Source: an uncultured Lewinella sp. (lineage in GTDB: Bacteria > Bacteroidota > Bacteroidia > Chitinophagales > Saprospiraceae). From it: DNA of 52,882 nt. Positions 1 to 7,054 of the stretch are shown piece by piece; within the stretch, counting starts at the first letter, position 1; each line of letters begins with the position of its first letter. Below the pieces are notes generated by a model, which saw nothing but the letters and a program-made list of their open reading frames with translations, was not told where the DNA came from and searched no databases. The position numbers and the translations under genes are program-made. The stretch spans positions 1 to 52,882 of the forward strand of contig CAJXPD010000032.1 in the NCBI GenBank assembly GCA_913057785.1, in the 5' to 3' direction.

Positions 1-44
1 TTTTTGTTGTCAACCTATATCAGGACGGGACACTGATTTCTAAA

Positions 45-69
45 TTCTGTCTTCTGTCTTCTGTCTTCT
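45..69. repeat. short tandem repeat, 7-bp unit
   Basis: Three exact copies of TTCTGTC are followed by a partial fourth copy, ending 20 bases before the ankyrin-repeat gene. It is a pyrimidine-rich simple repeat of the kind that varies by slippage. No promoter box is obvious next to it. Whether its length affects the downstream gene is unknown. Confidence 0.7.
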
Positions 70-89
70 TACACCCTAAATCCCATCTA

Positions 90-1232
90 ATGCTCCAATT
101 CTCCGGTAATGCCAGCGATTTTCTGAAAATCGGCGTGAAAGCGGCGGAGCGTGGCCAATTGGATTTGATCAAAGAGATTCTGAAGCAGAAGCCTCAGTGG
201 TTGTATAAGGTCGGTTCCCATGGTCGCACCATGCTCTGGGAGGCCTGTCATAAAGGACGCTTAGAGGTGGTGCAATACTTAGTAGAACAAGGAGCCAATA
301 TGCATGCCTTTGGCTCGCATTACACCCCGTACTTTGTTGAGGTCAGTTGCTTGGCAATCGCTTTATACAAAAAGCGAACAAACGTTGCCCAGTATCTCGA
401 ATCCTCTGGAGTCACGCTGGATATCCATAATGCTGCTTTCCTCGGGAAGCTCGATCGAGTTCGTGAACTATTGAATCAGTCCCCTAGTAGGATAAACCTT
501 GGCCATCCGCAGCACATCATGGCACCCAAGAATGAGGAAGATCTTGATTTTGTCCCTGAAGATACGCCTTGGGCCACACCGCTGTGTTATGCACTTCGAG
601 GAGGAGATGAAGCTACCGTAAGCTACCTAATCGAGGAAGGTGCTACTATTCGTCCTTTTTCCAAACAGCTATTTATCTCTGCGGATGACGAGCCGGCCAT
701 GGTTCACGTCTTGCTTGAAAATGGGGCTGATCCCGAATTCGCTCCCAGAGCTTTACCCGACAATGAAGAATTATTCCGGGTAGTTTCGGCTCATGGAGTC
801 CCTTTACCTAGCCAGGAGGAGTTAAGTGCTCATCTAGTCTACTTGTGTCGAGGGGACAATGGAGGAAATGTGGATGAAGTGCTTCGTTTGCTACAACATG
901 GCGCAGACATCAATTATCAGGATAAAAAAGGGAAAACGGCACTACACAGAGCAGCTAAAGCTGGGTTTCTTCCAACCATAGAATTGCTTCTACAGCATAA
1001 GGCCAAACTTGAAATACCCGATTTGAAAGGAGAAACGGCCATTTTTGAGCCCATTCGATCTACGATCAAAGATCAGCATAAGCGTAAGCAAGCTTTAGCT
1101 TTATTGCTTGGGAGTGGGGCCAATCTCGCTCATTCAAACGATCAAGGTGATACTCCGATGGAAATTCTTAGCCGATCTAGAGGGGAGTTTAAAGGAGCTT
1201 TACTAGAGCTGCTGACCACCTATAGGAAATAG
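90..1232 (+). CDS. ankyrin-repeat protein
   Basis: A 380-residue protein built from ankyrin repeats, which are helix-turn-helix units that bind partner proteins. Repeats with the GRTMLWEACHKGRLEVVQYL and GKTALHRAAKAG type consensus are visible near residues 46-80, 155-190 and 265-310, with more degenerate units between them (for example HNAAFLGKLDRVRELL near 112-127). There is no signal peptide or membrane segment, so it is probably cytoplasmic. It has no enzymatic domain, and its partner cannot be guessed. It stands alone, with nothing upstream in the window except a simple repeat. The family call is firm and the role is unknown. Confidence 0.85.
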   Translation: MLQFSGNASDFLKIGVKAAERGQLDLIKEILKQKPQWLYKVGSHGRTMLWEACHKGRLEVVQYLVEQGANMHAFGSHYTPYFVEVSCLAIALYKKRTNVAQYLESSGVTLDIHNAAFLGKLDRVRELLNQSPSRINLGHPQHIMAPKNEEDLDFVPEDTPWATPLCYALRGGDEATVSYLIEEGATIRPFSKQLFISADDEPAMVHVLLENGADPEFAPRALPDNEELFRVVSAHGVPLPSQEELSAHLVYLCRGDNGGNVDEVLRLLQHGADINYQDKKGKTALHRAAKAGFLPTIELLLQHKAKLEIPDLKGETAIFEPIRSTIKDQHKRKQALALLLGSGANLAHSNDQGDTPMEILSRSRGEFKGALLELLTTYRK

Positions 1233-1326
1233 ATCCTGCGCCGCCTGTTTCTCACAAAACCGCCAATCATAGTCCATTCCTGCCGACAATGTCAGTCCTG
1301 TTATATTTCCTATATGAATAAGTGCT

Positions 1327-1334
1327 TATCTTTG
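1327..1334 (+). promoter_or_regulatory. Bacteroidota -7 box (TATCTTTG)
   Basis: TATCTTTG matches the Bacteroidota TAnnTTTG -7 element and lies about 93 bases before the ATG at 1427. The -33 side is AT-rich but has no clear TTTG. The box lies inside the in-frame extension that begins at 1322, which favours the downstream ATG as the real start of the lipoprotein gene. Confidence 0.5.
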
Positions 1335-1426
1335 CTGCACCACTTAAGTTTAGTTACTGTCTCCTCACTTTTTTTAATCCTTCATCATTTTCCAAGAAAC
1401 CAATTACTACTTCAATACGAATATCT

Positions 1427-1819
1427 ATGAAAGTATTACGCTTAATTTATGTATTAGCCTTGCTAATTGCTTTTTCTGCTTGTAAAAAAGATGACGATGA
1501 AGGTCCCACTTGTACGCGAGACAACTGGATTGGAACCTATACTGGAACTGCCGATTGTGATGGAAATGCTGATCCGGCTACAGTTACGATCACAGCTAGT
1601 GGCGACAATGACATCGTGATCCGCTACGTGACTGGTTCGGTTACGACGACCTTTGACCCGCTTCCAGTGACGAATTGTATGATTGAAAGAACGAATTCTG
1701 CTGGAGGAGTAACGGGATCTGTTAGTACTACGCTCGATGGAGATAAATTCTCTCTAACCGAGACCCTGACGGGCGGAGGTTTTAACACAAATTGCCAAGT
1801 GGAGGCCACGCGCGACTAG
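1427..1819 (+). CDS. small secreted lipoprotein, unknown function
   Basis: A 130-residue lipoprotein when started at the ATG at 1427. Residues 1-18 form a signal peptide (MKVLRLIYVLALLIAFSA) followed by the lipobox cysteine C19 and a KKDDDEG acidic tether typical of Bacteroidota lipoproteins. The rest is Thr/Gly-rich and probably all beta strand, with four further cysteines (near 26, 40, 85 and 125) that could form two disulphides. An in-frame start at 1322 would add 35 residues that destroy the signal peptide, and a -7 box lies inside that extension, so I prefer 1427. The gene is followed by a hairpin terminator. I do not recognise a named family. Confidence 0.7.
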   Translation: MKVLRLIYVLALLIAFSACKKDDDEGPTCTRDNWIGTYTGTADCDGNADPATVTITASGDNDIVIRYVTGSVTTTFDPLPVTNCMIERTNSAGGVTGSVSTTLDGDKFSLTETLTGGGFNTNCQVEATRD

Positions 1820-1848
1820 CATTTCTGGTCACTGAAAAACAAAGCTAT

Positions 1849-1890
1849 AAGGCATGGGGAACAAAATATTCCTCATGCCTTTGGTAATTT
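1849..1890 (+). terminator. intrinsic terminator after the small lipoprotein
   Basis: The 12-base arms AAGGCATGGGGA (1849-1860) and TCCTCATGCCTT (1870-1881) pair with a single G-U wobble around a 9-base loop, and are followed by TGGTAATTT. The position 30 bases after the lipoprotein stop fits a terminator, although the T-tract is broken. Confidence 0.65.
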
Positions 1891-1925
1891 AGAGGATCTT
1901 GATACCTAAAAAGACTTCTGCTTTT

Positions 1926-2393
1926 ATGGAAATACGAAAGGCTAGGAATGAAGATCTCGAGCAGATCATACAGATTTGGACAGATTTTATGCAATACTTA
2001 CAAGAAGTCAACGCTAACTACTATGCTGCTGAAGTGGACGAAAGGGCTTTTCTTCATTACCTAAACGGAATGCTCGGGCAGGAAACGGCCAATCTGCTAG
2101 TAGCAAGTATGGGAGAGGAGGTGCTGGGGTTCATTTTGGCTAGGCAAGAGCTGCTGCCAGCCTGGTTTGGTGAATCAAAGCTAGGGCTAATCAGGTATCT
2201 CGCGATCAAGCGGGGCCAGCAAGAAAGGGGAGTAGGGAAAGCTTTGGTTTCTGCCACACTTGCTTGGTTTGTCGAACTAGGTATTGAAAGAATTGAATTG
2301 TATGTGCTCGAAGGCCTTCCTACTAGTACCTTTTGGAAGAAGTTGGGTTTCCAACCTTTGATGGAGCGCCGGTTTTTGCAGCTACCCTCATGA
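1926..2393 (+). CDS. GNAT-family N-acetyltransferase
   Basis: A 155-residue GNAT protein that would transfer an acetyl group from acetyl-CoA to an unidentified amine. The acetyl-CoA-binding motif A is visible as QERGVGKAL (residues 99-107), preceded by the strand LGLIRYLAI. The C-terminal FWKKLGF (136-142) is the typical GNAT strand 6-7 region. I chose the ATG at 1926, which puts MEIRKARNEDLEQI at the first strand and helix where GNAT proteins normally begin; an in-frame TTG at 1899 would add nine residues. It stands between a terminator and an unrelated gene, so the context gives no substrate. Confidence 0.85.
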   Translation: MEIRKARNEDLEQIIQIWTDFMQYLQEVNANYYAAEVDERAFLHYLNGMLGQETANLLVASMGEEVLGFILARQELLPAWFGESKLGLIRYLAIKRGQQERGVGKALVSATLAWFVELGIERIELYVLEGLPTSTFWKKLGFQPLMERRFLQLPS

Positions 2394-2521
2394 GTCGTTG
2401 CACCGTTCTAGCAACCAGGTATGAAACATATTCATTTTTTCGATCGTAACTGCCCTATGTTAAGATCTATTCACTAGTTTAACTAATCTAAATTCGAGCT
2501 TACAGATAAAAGACCATAAGT

Positions 2522-2863
2522 ATGAGCAGAATAGCAGAAGTAGATACCTACATAGCAGAATCTCCAGATGCACATCAAGATACGCTGAGGGCATTACGGG
2601 ATTTAATTTTCGCCGCCGTTCCTGAGACCAAGGAGTCCTTCAAATGGAAACAGCCGGTCTACAGTACGGCAAAAGACTACCTCTACTTGAAAGCCAACAA
2701 AGCACATGTCAATTTGGGCTTTTTCAATTTTGATAAGATTGAGAACCCTGCCTATCCGCTAGAAGGGACTGGGAAAAGAATGCGGCACATCAAGATCAGT
2801 GATATGGCCGATTTTGATGCTGAAAAGTTGAAGGAAATCATTCAACAGGCTGCAAGTTTCTGA
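2522..2863 (+). CDS. DUF1801 domain protein
   Basis: A 113-residue cytoplasmic protein of the DUF1801 (YdhG-like) family. The family pattern is visible: an N-terminal helix with LRALRDLIFAAVPE (residues 23-36), then ESFKWKQPVYS, YLKANKAHVNLGFF and GTGKRMRHIKI. The length is usual for the family. The function is unknown; a ligand-binding role has been suggested for related folds but nothing here identifies one. It converges with the DUF5655 gene, the two stops lying four bases apart. Confidence 0.85.
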   Translation: MSRIAEVDTYIAESPDAHQDTLRALRDLIFAAVPETKESFKWKQPVYSTAKDYLYLKANKAHVNLGFFNFDKIENPAYPLEGTGKRMRHIKISDMADFDAEKLKEIIQQAASF

Positions 2864-2867
2864 GAAA

Positions 2868-3278
2868 TCACTTGGATGTCATCGACCACTCAAACCCTTC
2901 TCGCAAGAGCCGATATACCTCATCAGTCAGTTGCTCGGGATTGCTCACCCGAATATGATGCGCATATTTCCCACGATATTCTGTAATGCGTTTTATTCGA
3001 TCGGATTCGACAGGACTATCGGAATAGAATTTGATGTCTAGTTCCTTTTTCATGGGCTTGAGGATTAGCCAGGCCTTTTTGCTGGTCACTACAATACTGT
3101 GCACCGCCACGCCTATATGAAAGGGCTCCCATTGCACTAGCATTTGTACCAGATCGTCGAAGGCAAGTACCATCTCATCCGGTTTGCCTTCAAAGAGTGA
3201 GTCTAGATCCACCTCATTGCAGATGTGAGACTGGTTGTCTTTCTGAAAAACGCGCTCACATTTCGGGCAGGTCCACAT
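2868..3278 (-). CDS. DUF5655 protein with N-terminal zinc-ribbon-like motif
   Basis: A 136-residue protein. The first 20 residues carry C4-x2-C7 and H18-x-C20, a small zinc-binding motif commonly found ahead of DUF5655 domains. The remainder (about 28-134) matches DUF5655, with the features PFHIGVAVHSIVVTSKKAWLILKP and HIRVSNPEQLTDEVYRLL, a fold often involved in transport or binding of small molecules but without an assigned reaction. It begins 21 bases after the stop of the WS/DGAT gene on the same strand, so the two may be co-transcribed, although a functional link is not evident. Confidence 0.8.
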   Translation of the reverse strand: MWTCPKCERVFQKDNQSHICNEVDLDSLFEGKPDEMVLAFDDLVQMLVQWEPFHIGVAVHSIVVTSKKAWLILKPMKKELDIKFYSDSPVESDRIKRITEYRGKYAHHIRVSNPEQLTDEVYRLLREGFEWSMTSK

Positions 3279-3299
3279 CGATTATGGTTTGGTAAATGG

Positions 3300-5123
3300 C
3301 TAAGCTTTTTCCAGTTTAGGCAGTTTTGATAAAATAGTGCCAAGTTTCATGGCTTTGGCGGAGTCTCCCTGGATCTTAAGGCGTCCTTGAATAAAGGCAG
3401 CCTGCAAATTCATCTTGCCTTGCCCAATTTTTACCAAATGCTGATCGGCAATGGTAAAAGTGCAATCGGGTTCCTTCACTTTGCCTTTGCGTACAACAGG
3501 TGGTGATTGATTTAGATCAACCCTCCATTCTCTTGGTACATCGCCTGTCACAATAAACTGGAATAAGCCATTGTTCGGCTTGATGTGTTCGGCGTTGAGC
3601 TTGAGGTGCTTTTTGAAGTGTTCGAAAATAGCGTCAGAGGCTGCCACTTTAGGCTTCTTTTTAGCCTTTACCTTCTTATCCTTCATAGCCAGGATCGCGG
3701 CCTCAAGTTCATTGGCAGATTCTCGAAGGTAGCGGGTAAAGACGTCGATGTCCGGCATAGTGTCGGCATCACTGGTAGGGCTGAGGGTTATTAAGCCATT
3801 GTAACTGAACACCGTGATGATCAAGCCCATGCCATCGATAATGGGGGCCATGCCCATGATGGATAGCAGCTTATGGCCATTGAGGTATAATGGAAACTGT
3901 GGGCCAGGAACATTGGTAATGGTCAAATTAAAGACCGGATTGTGCATTTCTGAGATTTGGAAGCGGGTGTACAACCTGGCAGCTTGGTTAGCTACGCCGA
4001 AAGGAATGGCTTCCGCCATATTGGCTAAGGTCTTGGCACCCAGCGCTCCTTGATAGGTCTTTCCGCGAATGGTGTTTTCATGGATCGCTTCCAATCGTTC
4101 AATCGGATCCTCTATATTGGTGGCTAGCTGAATCAGCATGGAGGAAACTTGATTCCCTGCATCATGATCTTCAGTCTTGGTTCTAGTGGAAATCGGAACC
4201 ATAGCTACCAAAGGTTTGATTGGTAACTTATCTTTTTCTTTTAGGTATCTTCTTAAAGCCCCTGCACAGATCCCCAACACAACATCATTCAGGGTTACTT
4301 CCACAACGCTCTTTAGCGCCTTTACCCGATCTAAGGATAAGATCGCCGAGTTCCATTTCCGCTGGGCAGACCTGAGACCATTCAAAGGCGTTTGGGGAGC
4401 GGAAAAAGGGGCAGTAGGTAATTCCAACTTATTGACTCGAGTGAGTACGCCGGTTTTGAAAGAGGCAGTGACAGCTTCCGTTAGCAATTTTGGGAATTTC
4501 AAGGGTTTTTCCACAAAACTCATGGAGCTCCGGATGACCATTTCCACCTCGTTGGGTAATGGCTCAGGCTTCCAGGGGCGCGGCTCTGGAATAGGCTTGG
4601 CCTCGGGCGTGAAGTCAAAGAGCAAACTCAGTAGGCTAGCCCCGCCAACACCATCTATGGCCACGTGATGGATCTTGGAGATAACAGCTACGGAACCAGC
4701 AGGCACTTGTGGAATAGCATCTAGCCCTTCCACGAAAGTAAAGGACCAAAGGGGGCGAGACTGATCCAAGGGATCGCTAAAAATCTGAGAAGCAACTTTG
4801 CGCAAAGCTTTCCAATTGCCCGGTTTGGGCAGAGCAATGTGGTGGATATGCATATCGATATCAAAATTGGGATCATCTACCCAATAAGGATAATCAATCT
4901 TAAAAGGTACGTACAGCAGACGCTTACGCAACTTAGGGATCATATGAATCCGAGAAAGAATGGTCGAACGAAATTGATCAAAGCCCAATGAGCCTTCAAT
5001 CACGGCCACACTTCCGATATGCATAGGGCTGGTGGGTGACTCAATGTATAAGAAAGTCGCATCCATGCCCGAAATAGGCTTCACATTGGAATTGGTGAAT
5101 TGCTTAAGTATCTTGTCTAGCAC
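3300..5123 (-). CDS. wax ester synthase/diacylglycerol acyltransferase (WS/DGAT) with C-terminal SCP2 domain
   Basis: A 607-residue acyl-CoA-dependent acyltransferase expected to make wax esters or triacylglycerol. The catalytic HHxxxDG motif is HHVAIDG at 152-158. The PLDxxRPLW motif is at 118-126 and the structural NDVVLGICAGALR motif at 279-291. WS/DGAT enzymes are usually about 450-480 residues; here a lysine-rich linker (near 482-494) leads to an extra domain (495-607) that resembles SCP2 sterol-carrier proteins, ending in the typical CTFTIADQHLVKIGQGKMN and AAFIQGRLKIQGD motifs. SCP2 domains hold lipids in a hydrophobic cavity, so the fusion may deliver or bind the acyl substrate or product. 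It is transcribed divergently from the phasin-like gene. The family call is firm; the substrate and the role of the fusion are inference. Confidence 0.9.
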   Translation of the reverse strand: MLDKILKQFTNSNVKPISGMDATFLYIESPTSPMHIGSVAVIEGSLGFDQFRSTILSRIHMIPKLRKRLLYVPFKIDYPYWVDDPNFDIDMHIHHIALPKPGNWKALRKVASQIFSDPLDQSRPLWSFTFVEGLDAIPQVPAGSVAVISKIHHVAIDGVGGASLLSLLFDFTPEAKPIPEPRPWKPEPLPNEVEMVIRSSMSFVEKPLKFPKLLTEAVTASFKTGVLTRVNKLELPTAPFSAPQTPLNGLRSAQRKWNSAILSLDRVKALKSVVEVTLNDVVLGICAGALRRYLKEKDKLPIKPLVAMVPISTRTKTEDHDAGNQVSSMLIQLATNIEDPIERLEAIHENTIRGKTYQGALGAKTLANMAEAIPFGVANQAARLYTRFQISEMHNPVFNLTITNVPGPQFPLYLNGHKLLSIMGMAPIIDGMGLIITVFSYNGLITLSPTSDADTMPDIDVFTRYLRESANELEAAILAMKDKKVKAKKKPKVAASDAIFEHFKKHLKLNAEHIKPNNGLFQFIVTGDVPREWRVDLNQSPPVVRKGKVKEPDCTFTIADQHLVKIGQGKMNLQAAFIQGRLKIQGDSAKAMKLGTILSKLPKLEKA

Positions 5124-5206
5124 GCTCTAAGAGTTTTTGAATTTGCCGAAGGATCGCATTGCTGTCAGGTTCTAAGATAGTAAACTTATTGCCTTCTTCG
5201 ACAAAT

Positions 5207-5299
5207 CCTGTGGACAATCACAAAATGAGCGGCAAAAGCGACATTTATGCTTACTGTTAGGAAGCTTTGCCCTTTATTTTTGGTCATCTCTGAATACAG
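5207..5299. repeat. diverged direct repeat, copy A
   Basis: Copy A starts CCTG-TGGACAATCACAAAATGA and continues through AAAAGCG, TTACTGTTAG and TTTATTTTTGG to GAATACAG. The same ordered blocks occur in copy B (5441-5550). By eye the identity is about 65-75 percent, with short gaps. Copy A is about 85 bases upstream of the WS/DGAT start. Confidence 0.5.
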
Positions 5300-5440
5300 A
5301 ATTTACTTAAGCACAACTTATTATCGTTTTGTAACTGCAGTGTAACTGAATTGTAGTAAATTCCAATCTGTCTATTTTAGTGTCATTTCCAGAACCATTG
5401 TTGCTAGGAGTGACTTCATAAAATAACCTGCTTAGGCCAA

Positions 5441-5550
5441 CCTGGTGGACAACCATAAAATGAAATGAAAAGCGCACACTGACGCTTTCTGTGCGTGGAC
5501 GTTTACTGTCAGTAAATTGTTGAATTTCATTTTTTGGTGTTTCAAAACAG
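5441..5550. repeat. diverged direct repeat, copy B
   Basis: Copy B starts CCTGGTGGACAACCATAAAATGA and continues through AAAAGCG, TTACTGTCAG and CATTTTTTGG to CAAAACAG. It has about 16 extra bases in the middle compared with copy A. It also contains ACTGAC and GTCAGT as an inverted pair around the extra segment. It ends 34 bases before the phasin-like start codon, so it probably includes its promoter and leader. Confidence 0.5.
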
Positions 5551-5584
5551 GGGCTTTGTCTAAGCAACTAAAATAAAAGACGAT

Positions 5585-6103
5585 ATGTCTGTGAAAAAAG
5601 ATGAAACGGCTTCTTTCATGCTGCGCTTTACGCAGAAGATTTTTAACAATGAATCGGGAGAGCCACAGGTGCAATGGAGAGGTAATATTCGCCATGTACA
5701 GGGTGGAGAAGAGCAGCGTTTTTCCAAGTTTGATGATGTAGTCTCGTTCATTCAGAGCAAATTAGCAGACCTCACTATACAGGCTATGGAGGATAAGCCG
5801 ATCGAGGAGCAGAAAGGGATTCTGTCTAAGAGTTTTGACATGTGGAAGAAAATGGCTGTGGAAGGCCCTAAAATGGTGATGGAAACCATTAAGGATCCTA
5901 AGAAAGGAATGGCACAGATTCAGGATCAGATTCAGGATCTTAGTCATCAGGTAAAGGATGAGATCAGCCAAAAGCTCGAAATCGACACCTGGAAAACAGC
6001 CTCCAAATCAGATTTCAAGGAGATCATGGAGAAGTTGTCTGATATTTCAGCAGAAGTATCAGCCTTGAATGCCAAAGTTGACCAGCTAGCTCAAAATCAG
6101 TAG
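5585..6103 (+). CDS. phasin-like coiled-coil protein
   Basis: A 172-residue cytoplasmic protein in two parts. Residues 8-58 (from SFMLRFTQKIF to FDDVVSFIQSKL) follow a small-domain pattern of F-x-LR, then WRG-x-I-x-HV, GE, and a final F-x-x-x-DDVVSFI helix. Residues 75-172 are almost wholly helical and amphipathic. The end, SDFKEIMEKLSDISAEVSAL, has the phasin-type heptad pattern in which a short SxxDF lead is followed by a coiled coil. Phasins coat polyester or lipid granules. The divergent WS/DGAT gene makes a lipid-droplet coat a reasonable guess. No PHA synthase is present in the window. The resemblance is at the motif level only and could reflect any long coiled coil. Confidence 0.6.
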   Translation: MSVKKDETASFMLRFTQKIFNNESGEPQVQWRGNIRHVQGGEEQRFSKFDDVVSFIQSKLADLTIQAMEDKPIEEQKGILSKSFDMWKKMAVEGPKMVMETIKDPKKGMAQIQDQIQDLSHQVKDEISQKLEIDTWKTASKSDFKEIMEKLSDISAEVSALNAKVDQLAQNQ

Positions 6104-6106
6104 TAG

Positions 6107-6913
6107 GTGATAGCTATTGAAGATCAAATAGCAGAACTGCGAACCTGGCGAGATCGAGTCAGTCTCCGTGTACAGACCTTAGGTAATTTCCAGCTATGGA
6201 GAGATGACCAGGCCATTGGCTCCAAGGAGTGGGGGAGGGATGTGTCCCAACAGCTCTTTCAGTTCCTGGTGACTAATCGTCATCGTCATGCCCTGCATAA
6301 AGAACAGATCATTGACCGAATTTGGGTAGATGGGAAAACTGGTCAGCAAAACTTTAAGGTCGCCCACCATGGAGTGACGAAGGTCCTGGAGCCTGATCGT
6401 AAGAGTCGCACAGAGTCTCAGTACATCATACGACAAGGTTTAACCTATCAATTGCGTTTCGATAATATTTGGATTGATGTAGAGGCCCTAGACCAATTCG
6501 TTGCCTTAGGTAATCAAGCGCTATTACACGACCCCGGACTCGCCCAGCAGGCCTATCGAGAAGCCATTAACCTATATCAGGGCGTTTATTTACCCAATCG
6601 ATTATATGAAGATTGGTCCAGTGAAGAAAGAGAACGGATTCAACTCATCGCTTTAGGGGCTATCATTAGTTTAAGCGAGCTATTGGTCAAAGACAACCCG
6701 ATGGAAAGTATTCGCCTGACCCAGCAGGCCCTGCAAATAGACAGCACCTGGGAAGATGCTTATCGAATCCAAATGGAGGCCTATTTCGCCAAAGGCAATC
6801 GGCCGATGGCTATTAAGACTTACCAACAATGTCAAAAGGTTCTGGATCAGGAATTTGGGATTGAGCCCTTACCTGAGACCCAGCAGTTGTATCGGAAGAT
6901 TCGAGGGGTATAG
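6107..6913 (+). CDS. BTAD (SARP/AfsR-type) transcriptional regulator
   Basis: A 268-residue regulator. Residues 20-118 form a winged-helix DNA-binding domain of the OmpR-like type used by SARP proteins, starting VQTLGNFQLWRDDQAIG and including KEQIIDRIWVD. Residues 122-268 form the bacterial transcriptional activation (BTAD) TPR-like domain, with IWIDVEALDQFVALGNQALL and the closing CQKVLDQEFGIEPLPETQQLY. The start is a GTG at 6107, following tandem TAG stops that end the phasin-like gene, so translation is probably coupled. It has no ATPase or sensor domain, so it is a short SARP. The likely targets are its own operon and the divergent gene, but that is inference. Confidence 0.85.
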   Translation: MIAIEDQIAELRTWRDRVSLRVQTLGNFQLWRDDQAIGSKEWGRDVSQQLFQFLVTNRHRHALHKEQIIDRIWVDGKTGQQNFKVAHHGVTKVLEPDRKSRTESQYIIRQGLTYQLRFDNIWIDVEALDQFVALGNQALLHDPGLAQQAYREAINLYQGVYLPNRLYEDWSSEERERIQLIALGAIISLSELLVKDNPMESIRLTQQALQIDSTWEDAYRIQMEAYFAKGNRPMAIKTYQQCQKVLDQEFGIEPLPETQQLYRKIRGV

Positions 6914-6942
6914 GAGGGGATAATTAAGAATGTTAAATGTAT

Positions 6943-6952
6943 AACCGCGGTT
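6943..6952. repeat. 10-bp perfect palindrome AACCGCGGTT
   Basis: AACCGCGGTT lies 30 bases after the regulator gene in a short pyrimidine-rich spacer. It may be a chance palindrome or a small protein-binding site. It is too short on its own to be a terminator. Confidence 0.3.
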
Positions 6953-7054
6953 CATAAGGAGTCACATGATTCATTTTTCATTCTACATTATCTATTATCC
7001 ATTCCACACTAAACATTTCTTCTCCTCTACCTTGTATCCGTTTTCAAGGAAAGG

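Larger units (their letters stand above)
5124..5584. other. gene-free divergent spacer between the WS/DGAT and phasin-like genes
   Basis: These 461 bases separate two divergently transcribed genes and hold no convincing gene. The main content is a pair of diverged direct repeats (5207-5299 and 5441-5550). No TAnnTTTG box was found on either strand at the expected positions, so the promoters are not identified. Overlapping minus-strand frames here have no family resemblance and no consistent start, and I treat them as chance. Confidence 0.6.

Noticed and set aside
1322..1426. Upstream start for the small lipoprotein
   Set aside because: The extension destroys the lipoprotein signal, and the -7 box falls inside it.
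4177..4668. 163-residue plus-strand frame opposite the WS/DGAT gene
   Set aside because: It is a shadow of the minus-strand coding region and includes reverse-complement codons of conserved WS/DGAT motifs.
5307..5751. Overlapping minus-strand frames in and beyond the divergent spacer
   Set aside because: They overlap each other and the phasin-like gene, carry no motifs, and have inconsistent starts.
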